From Oreohelix idahoensis (lineage: Eukaryota > Mollusca > Gastropoda > Stylommatophora > Oreohelicidae), in assembly GCA_024509875.1 (NCBI GenBank), contig JAMPIV010022916.1, positions 558,001-622,000 of the forward strand: a stretch of DNA of 64,000 nt, written 5' to 3'. The notes under the pieces are model-generated. The model was given only the letters and a program-made list of their open reading frames with translations, was not told where the DNA came from and did no database searches. Shown here in pieces: positions 23,737-33,938 of the stretch; within the stretch, counting starts at the first letter, position 1; each line of letters starts with the position of its first letter. The position numbers and the translations under genes are program-made.

Positions 23737-24007
23737 TGATGGTGTTGTCTCACATGCTCGCGGTAGTGGTCCAACAATGGCTATACTTAAGAGTCTAATG
23801 ATGAGGGTATTCAAACGCATTAACTTTCGCTCAAGATTATTCTTGGCAGAGATAAAAACATAAGAATGATTTCCTCACGGGAATTTAAAGAGAAGCGAGC
23901 ACAACAACTGAGATCATCTAAGCTGTCATGATCTTATTATTCTCCCGCTCCTTCTGTGCGAGAATATTTTTTCGCTCGTTTTCTGAGCCCCCAGCTAAAG
24001 GTGGTTC
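23737..24007 (-). mobile_element. LTR fragment, family L/E 3' end
   Basis: The reverse complement aligns with 56685-56962: CACCTTTAGCTGGGGGCTCA, AGCGGGAGAATAAT, CATGACAGCTTAGATGATCT, then AATCTTGAGCGAAAGTTAAT and a TTGTTGGACCACTAC end. The LINE at 24008 interrupts it. Its upstream part lies beyond, at 25136-26760. Confidence 0.6.
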
Positions 24008-25135
24008 AACAAAAATTAATCTAATAGCTATTTTCAAAAAGCCTTTGATAGTCTACACCGCCCATCATTGTGGAAGATACTTACAATCTATGGTTTTCCA
24101 ACAAAATATGTGAATATAATCAAAGCGCTATATGACAATGCAAGATGTTGTGTTAGAACAAATAAAGGGAATACAGAATGGTTTACAGTAGAAACAGGGG
24201 TGAAACAAGGCTGTATTATGTCACCACTACTTTTTGGAATAGCTATTGATTGGGTTATGAGAAACTATACCCACAATGAACAATTGGGTATAAAATGGAC
24301 AAATGGAAAATTCCTGGGGGACCTGGATTTCGCAGATGATGTAGCATTCTTAAGTTCAACACCAAGACAATCCCAAGAAGCAATAAATAATTTGTGTCAT
24401 CTCTCGGTTAAAATAGGTCTCCAAATAAATGCCTCTAAAACTAAAGCTATGAACTTTTCTAACGAGACCTTTGATATCATCTTGAACGGGGAAAAACTAC
24501 AGAAAGTTGAAAGTTTCAATTATTTAGGCAGTAAAATGACTCAGGATGGTGACACAACAAGAGAAATCCATACTAGAATTGCTTTGGCAGCTAGCGCCTT
24601 CAATAGATTATCTAACATTTGGAAATTACGATCATTGAATATACATACCAAGCTTCGTCTGTTTAATTCAAATGTTATCTCAGTGTTAACATACGGCTGT
24701 GAGAGTTGGAAAATAACAAAATCATTGGAGAACAAGCTGAATACATTCGAGAACAAATGTCTTAGAAAACTCATGAACATCAGTTGGAAAGAATTCAAGA
24801 CTAATCGACAAATAAGAGAAGACTCTAGGCAGAAATATGTCTCTGACTATATAAGGAAAAGACGATGGTCATATATCGGTCATGTCCTACGAATGCAAAA
24901 CAACAGAATACCACTACAGGCGCTCACTTGGGTTCCTGAGGGTAAGAGGAAAAAAGGAAGACCAAAAGAAACACTCAGAAGAACAATAATAAGAGAAGGA
25001 AGAACGTTGGGCCTAAATAATGTGCAAGAGCTAAGAGGAGTGGCGTCGCAACGAACAAACTGGAGAGCACTGGTTTCTGCCTTATGCGCCGTGTTTGGTG
25101 CTTAAAGAATTTATTATTATTATTATTTATGTTTA
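24008..25135 (+). pseudogene. 5'-truncated LINE, reverse transcriptase C-terminal half
   Basis: The open frame from about 24035 to 25105 encodes the second half of a non-LTR reverse transcriptase. It starts in motif A (QKAFDSLHR, without the preceding catalytic Asp), runs through GVKQGCIMSPLLF (motif B), and FADDVAFL, the catalytic motif C, at residues 88-95 of the 345-codon frame from 24068. Then come YLGSKMTQDG, the thumb (YGCESW) and the C-terminal segment GHVLRM...PEGKRKKGRPKETLRR. No endonuclease is present. An ATT-repeat tail at about 25110-25130 ends it. There are no internal stops over 345 codons, so the insertion is not ancient, but a copy this truncated cannot move alone. The clade is RTE/CR1-like; I cannot place it more closely. 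Confidence 0.75.
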
Positions 25136-25563
25136 AGTATTTAAAACAGTATTATTCATACGGGTTCAGATATAAAATTCACTAAATAGTGATCAATCCC
25201 ACTATGGCTTTAAAGTCACAGGTAAAAACACGTTTAATTATCATTTATGGGTTATCCATAAAAATAAAGTTGTTTAAAAAATGAAGCAATGATATTTATC
25301 ATCATCGGATGGTTTAAATTGTAGTAGAACTTAAGAAATTTATGGAAATGTCTATCGCTTGCGTTGCTATGCTTCTTAGCTTTCAGTGTGGGGTCGGGTG
25401 GCGTCTTCTTGTTGATTCCCTCAGGTGCCTGAACTGTACCTCTCTCAAATATTGTGGCCGCAGCACGTCTCTTGCACAAGGCAAGGGTAACTGCTTAAGT
25501 TGTCAAATCAAGCGTCTTCAAGGCCCGTTTAATGACGTCTAGCGTAGACTGCTGGCAACTTGT

Positions 25564-25921
25564 TTTTGTTGTTCGTCCATCACCGGTGATGAAGACCACA
25601 TCCAATTATTAGGAATATGTTAGGTTAGTCTATGGGATGAGTAGATGAAAGAATGACTCACGCAGTGATTTGGTTTAAAGTGAGGAAGAGTTGCGCAATT
25701 CGTCGACCTCACTCTCTCGCCTGGGTCCATCTGAATCCAGTGGCAAGACAAGTCAAGACGACTGGAGATGAAGTCAGGTGCAGTGGATGACCAGAGCTTT
25801 CTACGTGTCTCGCCGTGCTTCTTACGCTCCACAGCGCGTTGCTGGTAATCGCCGTCATGCCCGTTGAACCAACAGGTGGTTTCTTCCGCGCAGTCTATCG
25901 AATCCAGTCTTCGCATGCATG
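25564..25921 (-). mobile_element. Short retroposon with 11-bp target duplication
   Basis: The insert is 358 bp, flanked by exact TGGCAACTTGT repeats (25553-25563 and 25922-25932). It is absent from the homologous place near 54870. On the minus strand it starts CATGCATGCGAAGACTGG and ends GGACGAACAACAAAA, an A-rich tail. Target duplication plus A-rich tail means a LINE-driven insertion. I see no clear tRNA-type A and B boxes, so the class (SINE or truncated LINE) is open. Confidence 0.75.
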
Positions 25922-26123
25922 TGGCAACTTGTACCACAAACGTGTACCACAAACTGAAAGAAGACACATGTCTCTACTAAGTGTTGGGTCTCCTGACATA
26001 GTCATTTGGCGATCTCCGCTTCCATCCACTACTTCATCTTCCTCAGACATTTTACCCTCCCTGAGCGTTAATTTAAACCCCAGTGAGTCGGCTGAAACTG
26101 CTTTCGGACAGCGGAAGGCGACA

Positions 26124-26251
<128 letters not shown>

Positions 26252-26861
26252 TTTACTATAGTGCTTATACAATATAAAGATACGTACACCATAATATCAC
26301 ACCCTGCTATTTATGGAGCCTGGGGTCACCTCTGCCGTTGGTCCCTTGTGAGGAAATCAGCACGAAGCAGTTAACAGCTCTTGCAGTGGGGGTTCATATG
26401 TCAAGTTATTTGCCGTGATGAGGTTGCCAGCCTTATGGCCACTGTACACCCACAAGCAAATTATACATGTCAAAATGCAAATATGAAATGATAAAAGGTA
26501 CATATTACAACTTACCCGAGACAGACGTTTTGCACAGAAAACGTCCGAATATTTTTGGGCAACTGATTTAAGATACTGTTTCTTTCGGATGAGTTAGGGG
26601 TCTAACTTGAAGTGAGATCGTAGAACGTAAGGCGCAAAGTGATGTCTCTGGGGCTACTCTCTTCTAATCTTAGAATTCCCGTCCTGTCCTATGGCCTGTC
26701 CTATATTTGTGTCCTAATATTCAGTGTTCATGGATGTCTGTGATATATTTGAAGCAATTGGAAGTCAGTGTAGTAGTCTTATTACGCTCTAGCATAAAAG
26801 CAACACCTTCCGCCTCCGCTTCCAGGTTGCTGCTTAGAGGAGAAGTGTGGTAAAATGGGAT

Positions 26862-27347
26862 GTTATAAATATTCATAGGGGACTTAGTGTACTGACTGAG
26901 ATCAGCTGTGAAGGTATCTGTATCTAATAGGTGTAGTGTTTTACAGATAACCTTACTTGCTACCACATTTATACCTCAGTCAGAATTATTCTGGAATATT
27001 GCGATGACTACGTTAACTGTCTAGGGTTATGAAAATGATGAAGTGTAAGTCACAACAACAACAGACAGATAAACCATTTAATTATTCCACAACACTTTAC
27101 ACCACTGTGACTCTCACATACATATAACACTCTATAAGATTATTTTAAATGAGGCAAGTGTTAAAGGTTAAAAATATATGTATTAAGTTCTTTCAATAAT
27201 AGAGATCCTGATTCAACTACACAGTGAACCAGGAAACATAATAAAATGTAATTACAAGTATTATGTACACAGTTTATAGATATGATCTTTGTATTGACAT
27301 ATATTATTATTAGTATTCTATGTGTGTGAGTTGTGATGTGGTACTAG
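26862..27347 (-). repeat. Diverged older LTR of the 27-36 kb family
   Basis: It aligns with the start of the LTR at 27353: GATCAGCTGTGAAGG against GGCCAGCTGTGAAGG, CTTGCTACCAC, and CTGTCTAGGGTTATGA against ATGTCTAGGGTAATGA. It lies in the same orientation immediately beside the young element, so the young copy landed in or next to an old relative. Confidence 0.5.
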
Positions 27348-27352
27348 GAGGT

Positions 27353-29198
27353 TGTAGTGGGTTTGATGGTATTGTATGATGGTGATGTTACTAAATGTAA
27401 TGTATGAGGCCAGCTGTGAAGGCTCCTGAGATAAAATGTAGTTGTAAATTGACAGAAGGCCTTTCTTGCTACCACTACGACCTCACACTTATTTTTTTTC
27501 TTTCTAATGAATGTATCTATGTAAAATGTCTAGGGTAATGATATGTAATGTGGTGTGATAATTATAGATACACCCACAGATATTTAAGCAAACTAATAAT
27601 ATTAACAAATGTTAAAATACACTGAACTAACTCACGTGTGTAAAATTTTTGATAGAATTATATTACATTTATTTGTTCTGGATCAAGTTTTTATGTTGAC
27701 TAGAACTTTTTGTTAAAAAAAGGATTTAAAATTATGAAAGAAATGCATGGAATGTTACATAATAAATGCAAGAGTGTACATATATAAGTACTAGACTAGT
27801 TAGGTTTATTAAAATGTTCTAGTAGTCATCTACTTGGGAGGATAGTTAATGCTTGTGCTGTTGGGGTGGCCTCATCACACCTGTCTATATTGACTACACA
27901 GTGTCCAGTAAATTGCAGGAATTTTATGGGGTATTAGTAACTAAAAGGCGTTGGTGAACTTCCAGCAGACCAGAGGCTCACTCATCTTGCATATGTAGCT
28001 CTGGTGCTGAAATCTGGTGGTCCCACCTCTCCGTGCTGGCGGGCAATAATAGTGGTCTCTGTCACAACGTACTGCACAGATACACTCGAGTAAGATCACC
28101 AACTGAATGGACACCGCCTTGTTGACAGCTGAAACTCACAGCTCAGATTATGAATAAAGAACACAGAAATGCTAGCAAAACTCAGCTGAGCTGCTGGCTA
28201 TAGTATGGCGTCCCTGAACTTATTTCACTTTCTTTCATTTGGAAATCACCACACTTTAAAATACTGTGTCTATCATCGAACAACTATTGAGGAATGGCCC
28301 CACTTGCGCGTCTGAGCGCCGATAAAATGATTGTCTGTGGCCAATCACTGCCTAGGTTTATTTGAAATTCAAATTTCCTACCCTAAAGTCATTTCAGTCA
28401 TGCTTCAGTCAAGTATGGATGTTTATCTGTTAGTCTGTCCGTCTCTACTTGTTTTTTTTTTTTTCAAAATGTACTTGATTTTTGAACCAACCTTTCTCTC
28501 CCCTCCAAAATTTTGTCGTTAAAAGTTATATTTAGACACAGCTCCCACCAATGTCCCTTCGCTTCCCTACTAAGTAGATTTGAACACCTGCGTCTCGAGG
28601 TCGTGTTTTTTTGTGCAAATAGCGACACTTTTTATTCCATACAGTCTGTCGTTGATGTGAACAACACTGTCTTTTGTCATTATCTTCAATATTATCTATC
28701 CGTCTGTAAAATTAAGAACATATTAGTTCACTGCTCAGAATGGGCCATCCGGCCAGCTAATTTTTATATTCCTAACATTAATATTACGAAAAAGTTACTT
28801 TTTAATTTTTGTAATATTCCAAACATCCGCGTTCTGCCGCTGAATTCAAATCAAAGGCTTGGTATCGCAAAAGCGACCAATAAATGACTGTGGCGTAACA
28901 TATCCAAGGTCCCTTCTGTCGAGTTCCTTGCTTTATGTCAACTTGGGAAACGTGACTTTTCTCCGTTTCCCCCCCAATTGCGTCTCCTTAGCCTTTCTAG
29001 TCTCACGCAATCTTTCCAGTCATATTTTTTTCCTTTTATCCGCCGTTCCCCTCCTGTCTAGCAAGTCAATTTTTATGGAGGGTGATGACCCGCGGTCTGG
29101 GCGATCATGTACTATCAGCAGCCTACGCATTATGTTTTTATCCTTACATGTTATCTTTGGAGGTATTTTACCGTTGTATCTCTGTCAATTTCACTACA
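27353..29198 (-). repeat. 3' LTR of the Gmr1-type element
   Basis: The LTR is 1846 bp, with plus-strand ends TGTAGTGGG and TTTCACTACA, giving a 7-bp perfect inverted terminus (TGTAGTG/CACTACA). A reverse-strand AATAAA occurs at 28357-28362 and is a candidate polyadenylation signal. It carries antisense frames (124 and over 140 codons) that also occur in the other LTR and look non-functional. Confidence 0.95.
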
Positions 29199-29212
29199 CA
29201 TCTCCCCACTTG
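29199..29212 (-). promoter_or_regulatory. Polypurine tract
   Basis: On the minus strand AAGTGGGGAGATG lies directly before the 3' LTR start TGTAGTG. This is where plus-strand DNA synthesis begins during reverse transcription. Confidence 0.8.
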
Positions 29213-29285
29213 AAAACATGCCTATGGCAAGTTCCAAAACCAGCGATACACATAGGTAAAATTACTCCTCACGTCTGCCACTACT

Positions 29286-32200
29286 CTAATTTTGATCACA
29301 GGGGTGCCGACTGAGGAAATCTGCACCGACATTCAATTTGCCTGGGATATATTGGATACTGAACTGATAAGGTTGAAGCAATAAAGACCACCTCAGCAAT
29401 CTTGCGTTTTCATGCTTAGCCTGAGATAAGAATACGAGAGGCTGATGGTCCGTCTCCACCACAAATGTCCTACCATACAGATAGATTTGAAACTTCTTTA
29501 TTGCCCAGATTAACGCTAAACATTCTTTTTCGCTTGTGGAGTATCCTTGTTCCGCCTTATTCAATTTACGGCTTGCATAAGCGACTGGTTTCAGTTCCCC
29601 ATCAGGTGAGGATGATCTTTGCAACAAAGCCCCTCCTAGTCCTACATTACTTGCATCGGTTCTTAAGACAAAGTCCTGTGTCAAATCAGGCAGTTTGAGA
29701 ATAGGCTTGCTAGTGAGTTTTTCCTTTAACTCTTGGAACGCTAGTTCACATTGTGCAGTCCAAATAATTTTATCTGGAAGTCCCTTGCGAGTCAGATCAG
29801 TCAGAGGAGCACAAATAGCGTTAAAATTCTTGATGTATTTCTGATAAAATCCGCATAACGACACAAATGATCGCACGTCCTTTTTTGTTTGCGGCCTAGG
29901 TGCTCTCTGCAGTTTTTCCAAGTTCTTAGGATCAGGGGTCATATTACCCTGATATACAGTGTGTCCCAAGAATTCCAACTCTTTGCATCCAATACAACAT
30001 TTTGTGGGCCTAGCAGTTAAGTTCGCCTCCCGAAGTCTATCAAACAACATCTCCAGAGCTTCAATGTGTTCTTCAAATGTCTCTGTGGCGACGAGAATAT
30101 CATCCATGAAATTCGTGATACATGGGTTATTCAGGGGATCCAACAATTTGCGCATCATCCTTGAAAACACACTCGGAGCATTTTTCAGTCCGAATGGTAG
30201 CATATTGAATTCATAATGTCCATCCGAAGTGCTAAAAGCCAAATAAGGTCTCACTTCAGGCTTCACTGGGATCTGGTAATAGCCTTTACTAAGATCCACC
30301 TTTGAAAAGTATTTTGCCTTGTTCAGTCTGGCAAATAACTGTTTTGTGTCTGGTAATGGATCCACTTGTCCTTCTGTGACAGCATTCAGTTTCCTGTAAT
30401 CTATGCACAGTCTGTGTTCCCCAGACGGTTTTCTCAACAAAACGACACTAGAACTAAAAGATGATTCACTGTGCGAAATAATCCCCTCCTTCAACAAATA
30501 CTCTATTTCTTCCTTCAATGCCTTCTCCTTCGCGAACGGAATAGAATAGGCTCTCATACAGATTGGGTTTGAGTCTACCAGTTTCATGTCATACTGTAGC
30601 AAATTTGTATGGCCTGGTTTATCTGTTAATACATCTGTATGTTCCTCCAGAACTTGTTGAACTCTCTCCCTCTGGTTTTTAGTCAGGTGCTTACTGACTT
30701 TTACCTGTGCTGCGGTTTCACAAGGATGTAATGGGTATTCATGTGAGGTGAGTGGTTCTTTTTGCATCTGGGTTGCAATAGCCAAGGTCAATAAGGGGGT
30801 GCTTTCCTGGAGTGGTCTGTCCAGATACTTCTTTAACAGGTTTACATGATAAACTTTCTCCTTCCCCTTTTTGTCAATTTTATAGTTTGTTCTAGACACT
30901 TTCTCTAGAACCGTATATGGACCTTGCCAACCAATTTGTAATTTATTCTGGCTTCCGGGTAGTAGAAGCAGCACCTTCTCTCCGACTGCCAGTTCCCTGT
31001 CCTTTGCCTTCCTATTAAAATATGCTGCATGTTTCTTCCTGGCTTGCTTCAAATTATCATTTGCCAGTTTCCATCCAGCTTTCAAACGAGTGGTCAGTTC
31101 GTTCACGTATTGATACGATGAGGTAACAGTCTCTTCCGCCTTCTCATCTGTCCAGGTCCTTAATAGAGCTTCTAATGGACCTTTTATTGGCCTCCCAAAT
31201 AGCAGAGTTGCGGGAGCCATCCCGGTTGAACTATGTGGTACCTCACGGTACGCAAACAATGCGGCGGGCAGGAATTGATCCCACAGATCCGGTTTTTCGT
31301 GTGCCAGCTTTCTCAGGATAGAAATGAGAGTCCCGTTGAACCTCTCTACCTGGCCGTTCCCTTGTGGATGGTACGGACTACAATGAAAGTGTCTGGCTTG
31401 AAATAGCTTAAAAACTTCTTCCGTTAGTTTCCCCTTGAACTGAGAACCATTATCCGTCAAGATTTGATGCGGGAATCCTAATCGGGTAAATATTGTAAGT
31501 AGTGCCTCTGCTACATGTTTTGAATCAATTGATGGCAGGGCTACCGCCTCTCCCCACATAGAACAAGTGTCCACCAGAGTAAGGATGTAACTGTTCCTCC
31601 TCTTGGTCCGAGTGAGAGGTCCCACAATATCCACTGCAACCCTCTCAAAAGGTGTTCCCACTATGGGCATTTCCCCTAGAGTTGCAGGAGCAGTCCAGTG
31701 CTTTGGAGCTACCCTTTGACATTCTGGGCAGGATTTGACATATCTTTTTATATCCTCCGTTATCCCTGGCCAGAAGTAATGACAAGCTATACGCTGTCCT
31801 GTGGCGCTGATCCCCATGTGACCACTGAAGGGAATCGCATGCCCGAGTTCCATCACTTTATCTCTATATGAAGTGGGAAGAACCAGCTGGTTGTGACCAT
31901 TTGTTCCAGTTCCGGCCTTCCGGTATAAGAGTTTGTTCTTCATGAAATATTCCCCCTTGCTCGGAGGTGTGTGGCATTTGGGCAATTTTTTAAAACAGGG
32001 CTTGAGTGTCCTATCCTCAGCCTGCGCCTTCCTCATCTCCTCTGGATGAGCATTTATAGGTTCACCTTCTTCCTCCTTCTTCTGTGACCTGGTCTGCACT
32101 GTCGCCATGATCACAGGTTTCTCGGGATTCCCCAAGAAGACGTATCTACACCCCAATATCAGAGGGTAGATTGGTTCATCTATCACTGCTGCTCTGATTT

Positions 32201-33725
32201 CTCCCTCCACATAGCGAGTTTTCACCGTTATCCTTGCGATGGGAAGTGTCATGAGTGGTATGTCCTTAGTCGCCCCTTGTATTTCCACTGTTTCTGTGGT
32301 ATACTGACTTGGGTCCACTAGGCTAGACTTCACAACTGAATCATAATCCAAACCTGTATCATAAAGGCACCTTATGGTGACCCCATTACAAATAACATCC
32401 TCACAAACTGGGGGGTGATAAGGTTCCTGTTGTCCATTAGGATTAACCTTTAATCTTCGCGTCCCCGACTTCATTGCAGCAATGTTTGAAGGTTTCCTTC
32501 TACAAAATTCGGTGTTATGGTTATCCTTCTTGCACCATTTACACCATCTTTTTCCTTGGTTCAACGGTTTTCTTTCATTGAACTTTTGGTCATTGAACTG
32601 TGAGTTTCTGTCGCGATAGTCATTTCTTGGCCGCTCAAAGTTTGTCCTACCTTTATTTCCCTGCTCTCTATTATCAAATTTATTAAATTGCTGTGGAGCT
32701 TTAAAATTGTCTATGTGCTTCTTTTTAGCACCACTTACCTCTGCCTGAGCTGCCTGATACCTCTCAGCAACATTTAAAATTTCCCCCAACTTCTCTGCAC
32801 CTTGTTCCATGAGAAATTTTCTCATGTCTGGAGCCATGGACTCTCTCAATTGCTCAATCATGATCATTTCTTTAAGATCTTGGGTCTTCCCCAGAGCCGT
32901 CCATTTCTCCAAATAGGTTTCTAGTCTAGCAGAGAATTGGTGGTATGTCTCCCCAGACAACAGTTTGGCATTTCTAAATTTCTTACGATAAAATTCACCA
33001 TTCTTCTCGTACCTTAATAACAAAGCCTGCTTTAACATGTCATAATTGTCTTGGTCTTCCCTGTTCATTTTGGCAAATACTTCATAAGAAGTACCTCTCA
33101 ATCCCTGTGATAGCTTTAAACTCCACCTCTCTCTCTCTAACCCATATGTAGTAGCTAATAACTCAAAACGTCCTAGGTACCCCTCTATGTCATCGTCTTT
33201 TTCAACAAAATGGTCTAAATGAAACCCCATAGCTGAGTTTGAGGCTCCCAGACTGGGCGTAGCATCTGAGGCAAAAGGGCTGGCACCATTTTCAGGAGCC
33301 GGGCCTTGTAATTCCAGCTCCCTTAGTCGTAATTCGTGCTCCCTTTGCAACCTTCTATCTTCTGCCTCCCTTTCGGCAGTCAACCTTTTTTCTTCTTCCT
33401 CCCTTTGCTGTCGTTTTTCTTCTGCCTCCCTTTGCTGTCGTTTTTCTTCTGCCTCCCTTTGCTGTCGTTTTTCTTCTGCCTCAATCTGCAGCCTCTTAAT
33501 TTCTCTATCAGCCTCAATTTGTAACCTCTTCTCTTCAGCTACCTTTCTATCTTCCCTTTCAATATATTTATCACATTCAGCCGTTACATATTGAATTAAA
33601 ATTTGACCATCCATTCCCATCTCCTTTGCGGTCAGCACAGCAGCTGATCGGAATTTTGCTAGCTCCGCCATACTTTTCAGACAATATAATAATATACAAG
33701 CTAAATCTCTAACCAGTAAATACAC
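29286..33725 (-). CDS. Gag-Pol polyprotein, integrase before reverse transcriptase
   Basis: One uninterrupted 1479-codon frame makes all element proteins. Residue 19 (ATG at 33671) begins MAELAKFRS and is the likelier start; the 18 residues before it are hydrophobic and untypical. Order: coiled coil of EEKRQQREA repeats (about 60-138); gag capsid (about 165-330); zinc knuckle CKWCKKDNHNTEFC (395-408); aspartic protease with DTG at 456-458 and LILG at 522-525; integrase zinc domain (H629, H636, C666, C669); integrase core D699, D758, E794 with DD35E spacing; GPY module (GWQGPYTVL, 932-940); reverse transcriptase with FMDD at 1206-1209; RNase H with D1357, E1401, D1426; end at DFLSRHPCDQN. All catalytic residues are present. 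Standard Ty3 elements place integrase last; here it precedes the polymerase, as in the Gmr1 group. No frameshift separates gag from pol, so product ratio must be set some other way. Confidence 0.95.
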   Translation of the reverse strand: MYLLVRDLACILLYCLKSMAELAKFRSAAVLTAKEMGMDGQILIQYVTAECDKYIEREDRKVAEEKRLQIEADREIKRLQIEAEEKRQQREAEEKRQQREAEEKRQQREEEEKRLTAEREAEDRRLQREHELRLRELELQGPAPENGASPFASDATPSLGASNSAMGFHLDHFVEKDDDIEGYLGRFELLATTYGLERERWSLKLSQGLRGTSYEVFAKMNREDQDNYDMLKQALLLRYEKNGEFYRKKFRNAKLLSGETYHQFSARLETYLEKWTALGKTQDLKEMIMIEQLRESMAPDMRKFLMEQGAEKLGEILNVAERYQAAQAEVSGAKKKHIDNFKAPQQFNKFDNREQGNKGRTNFERPRNDYRDRNSQFNDQKFNERKPLNQGKRWCKWCKKDNHNTEFCRRKPSNIAAMKSGTRRLKVNPNGQQEPYHPPVCEDVICNGVTIRCLYDTGLDYDSVVKSSLVDPSQYTTETVEIQGATKDIPLMTLPIARITVKTRYVEGEIRAAVIDEPIYPLILGCRYVFLGNPEKPVIMATVQTRSQKKEEEGEPINAHPEEMRKAQAEDRTLKPCFKKLPKCHTPPSKGEYFMKNKLLYRKAGTGTNGHNQLVLPTSYRDKVMELGHAIPFSGHMGISATGQRIACHYFWPGITEDIKRYVKSCPECQRVAPKHWTAPATLGEMPIVGTPFERVAVDIVGPLTRTKRRNSYILTLVDTCSMWGEAVALPSIDSKHVAEALLTIFTRLGFPHQILTDNGSQFKGKLTEEVFKLFQARHFHCSPYHPQGNGQVERFNGTLISILRKLAHEKPDLWDQFLPAALFAYREVPHSSTGMAPATLLFGRPIKGPLEALLRTWTDEKAEETVTSSYQYVNELTTRLKAGWKLANDNLKQARKKHAAYFNRKAKDRELAVGEKVLLLLPGSQNKLQIGWQGPYTVLEKVSRTNYKIDKKGKEKVYHVNLLKKYLDRPLQESTPLLTLAIATQMQKEPLTSHEYPLHPCETAAQVKVSKHLTKNQRERVQQVLEEHTDVLTDKPGHTNLLQYDMKLVDSNPICMRAYSIPFAKEKALKEEIEYLLKEGIISHSESSFSSSVVLLRKPSGEHRLCIDYRKLNAVTEGQVDPLPDTKQLFARLNKAKYFSKVDLSKGYYQIPVKPEVRPYLAFSTSDGHYEFNMLPFGLKNAPSVFSRMMRKLLDPLNNPCITNFMDDILVATETFEEHIEALEMLFDRLREANLTARPTKCCIGCKELEFLGHTVYQGNMTPDPKNLEKLQRAPRPQTKKDVRSFVSLCGFYQKYIKNFNAICAPLTDLTRKGLPDKIIWTAQCELAFQELKEKLTSKPILKLPDLTQDFVLRTDASNVGLGGALLQRSSSPDGELKPVAYASRKLNKAEQGYSTSEKECLALIWAIKKFQIYLYGRTFVVETDHQPLVFLSQAKHENARLLRWSLLLQPYQFSIQYIPGKLNVGADFLSRHPCDQN
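33402..33490 (-). repeat. 27-bp tandem repeat inside gag
   Basis: Three near-identical 27-bp units encode the nine-residue repeat EAEEKRQQR in the gag coiled coil. A frame-preserving period lets the coiled coil change length by slippage. Confidence 0.85.
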
Positions 33726-33915
33726 TAAGTACTTCTTATGACTATAGTCTAACTAATTCTAACTAACCAGTTAACTAATTAATTATCACTGGCTGTGAAG
33801 ATTCACCAACTTTTATCTGCAGGGACACTTTTAATTTTAAAGGGAATTTCACAATTTTTTCCCCTAATTTTATTTCTCCAACCAGGAGATCCTAATATTA
33901 CTGTTGGGCTAATTA

Positions 33916-33933
33916 TCCCTGGACAAGACCCCA
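33916..33933 (-). promoter_or_regulatory. Primer-binding site, proline-tRNA-like
   Basis: Five bases inside the 5' LTR the minus strand reads TGGGGTCTTGTCCAGGGA. It resembles the proline-tRNA primer site TGGGGGCTCGTCCGGGAT of gammaretroviruses, differing at a handful of positions. The start of TGG pairs with the tRNA CCA end. Confidence 0.7.
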
Positions 33934-33938
33934 ATGTA

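Noticed and set aside
28513..29314. Plus-strand frames of 124 and 151 codons in the LTR
   Set aside because: They occur in both LTRs only because the LTRs are copies. They lie antisense to the element, and no domain is recognisable.
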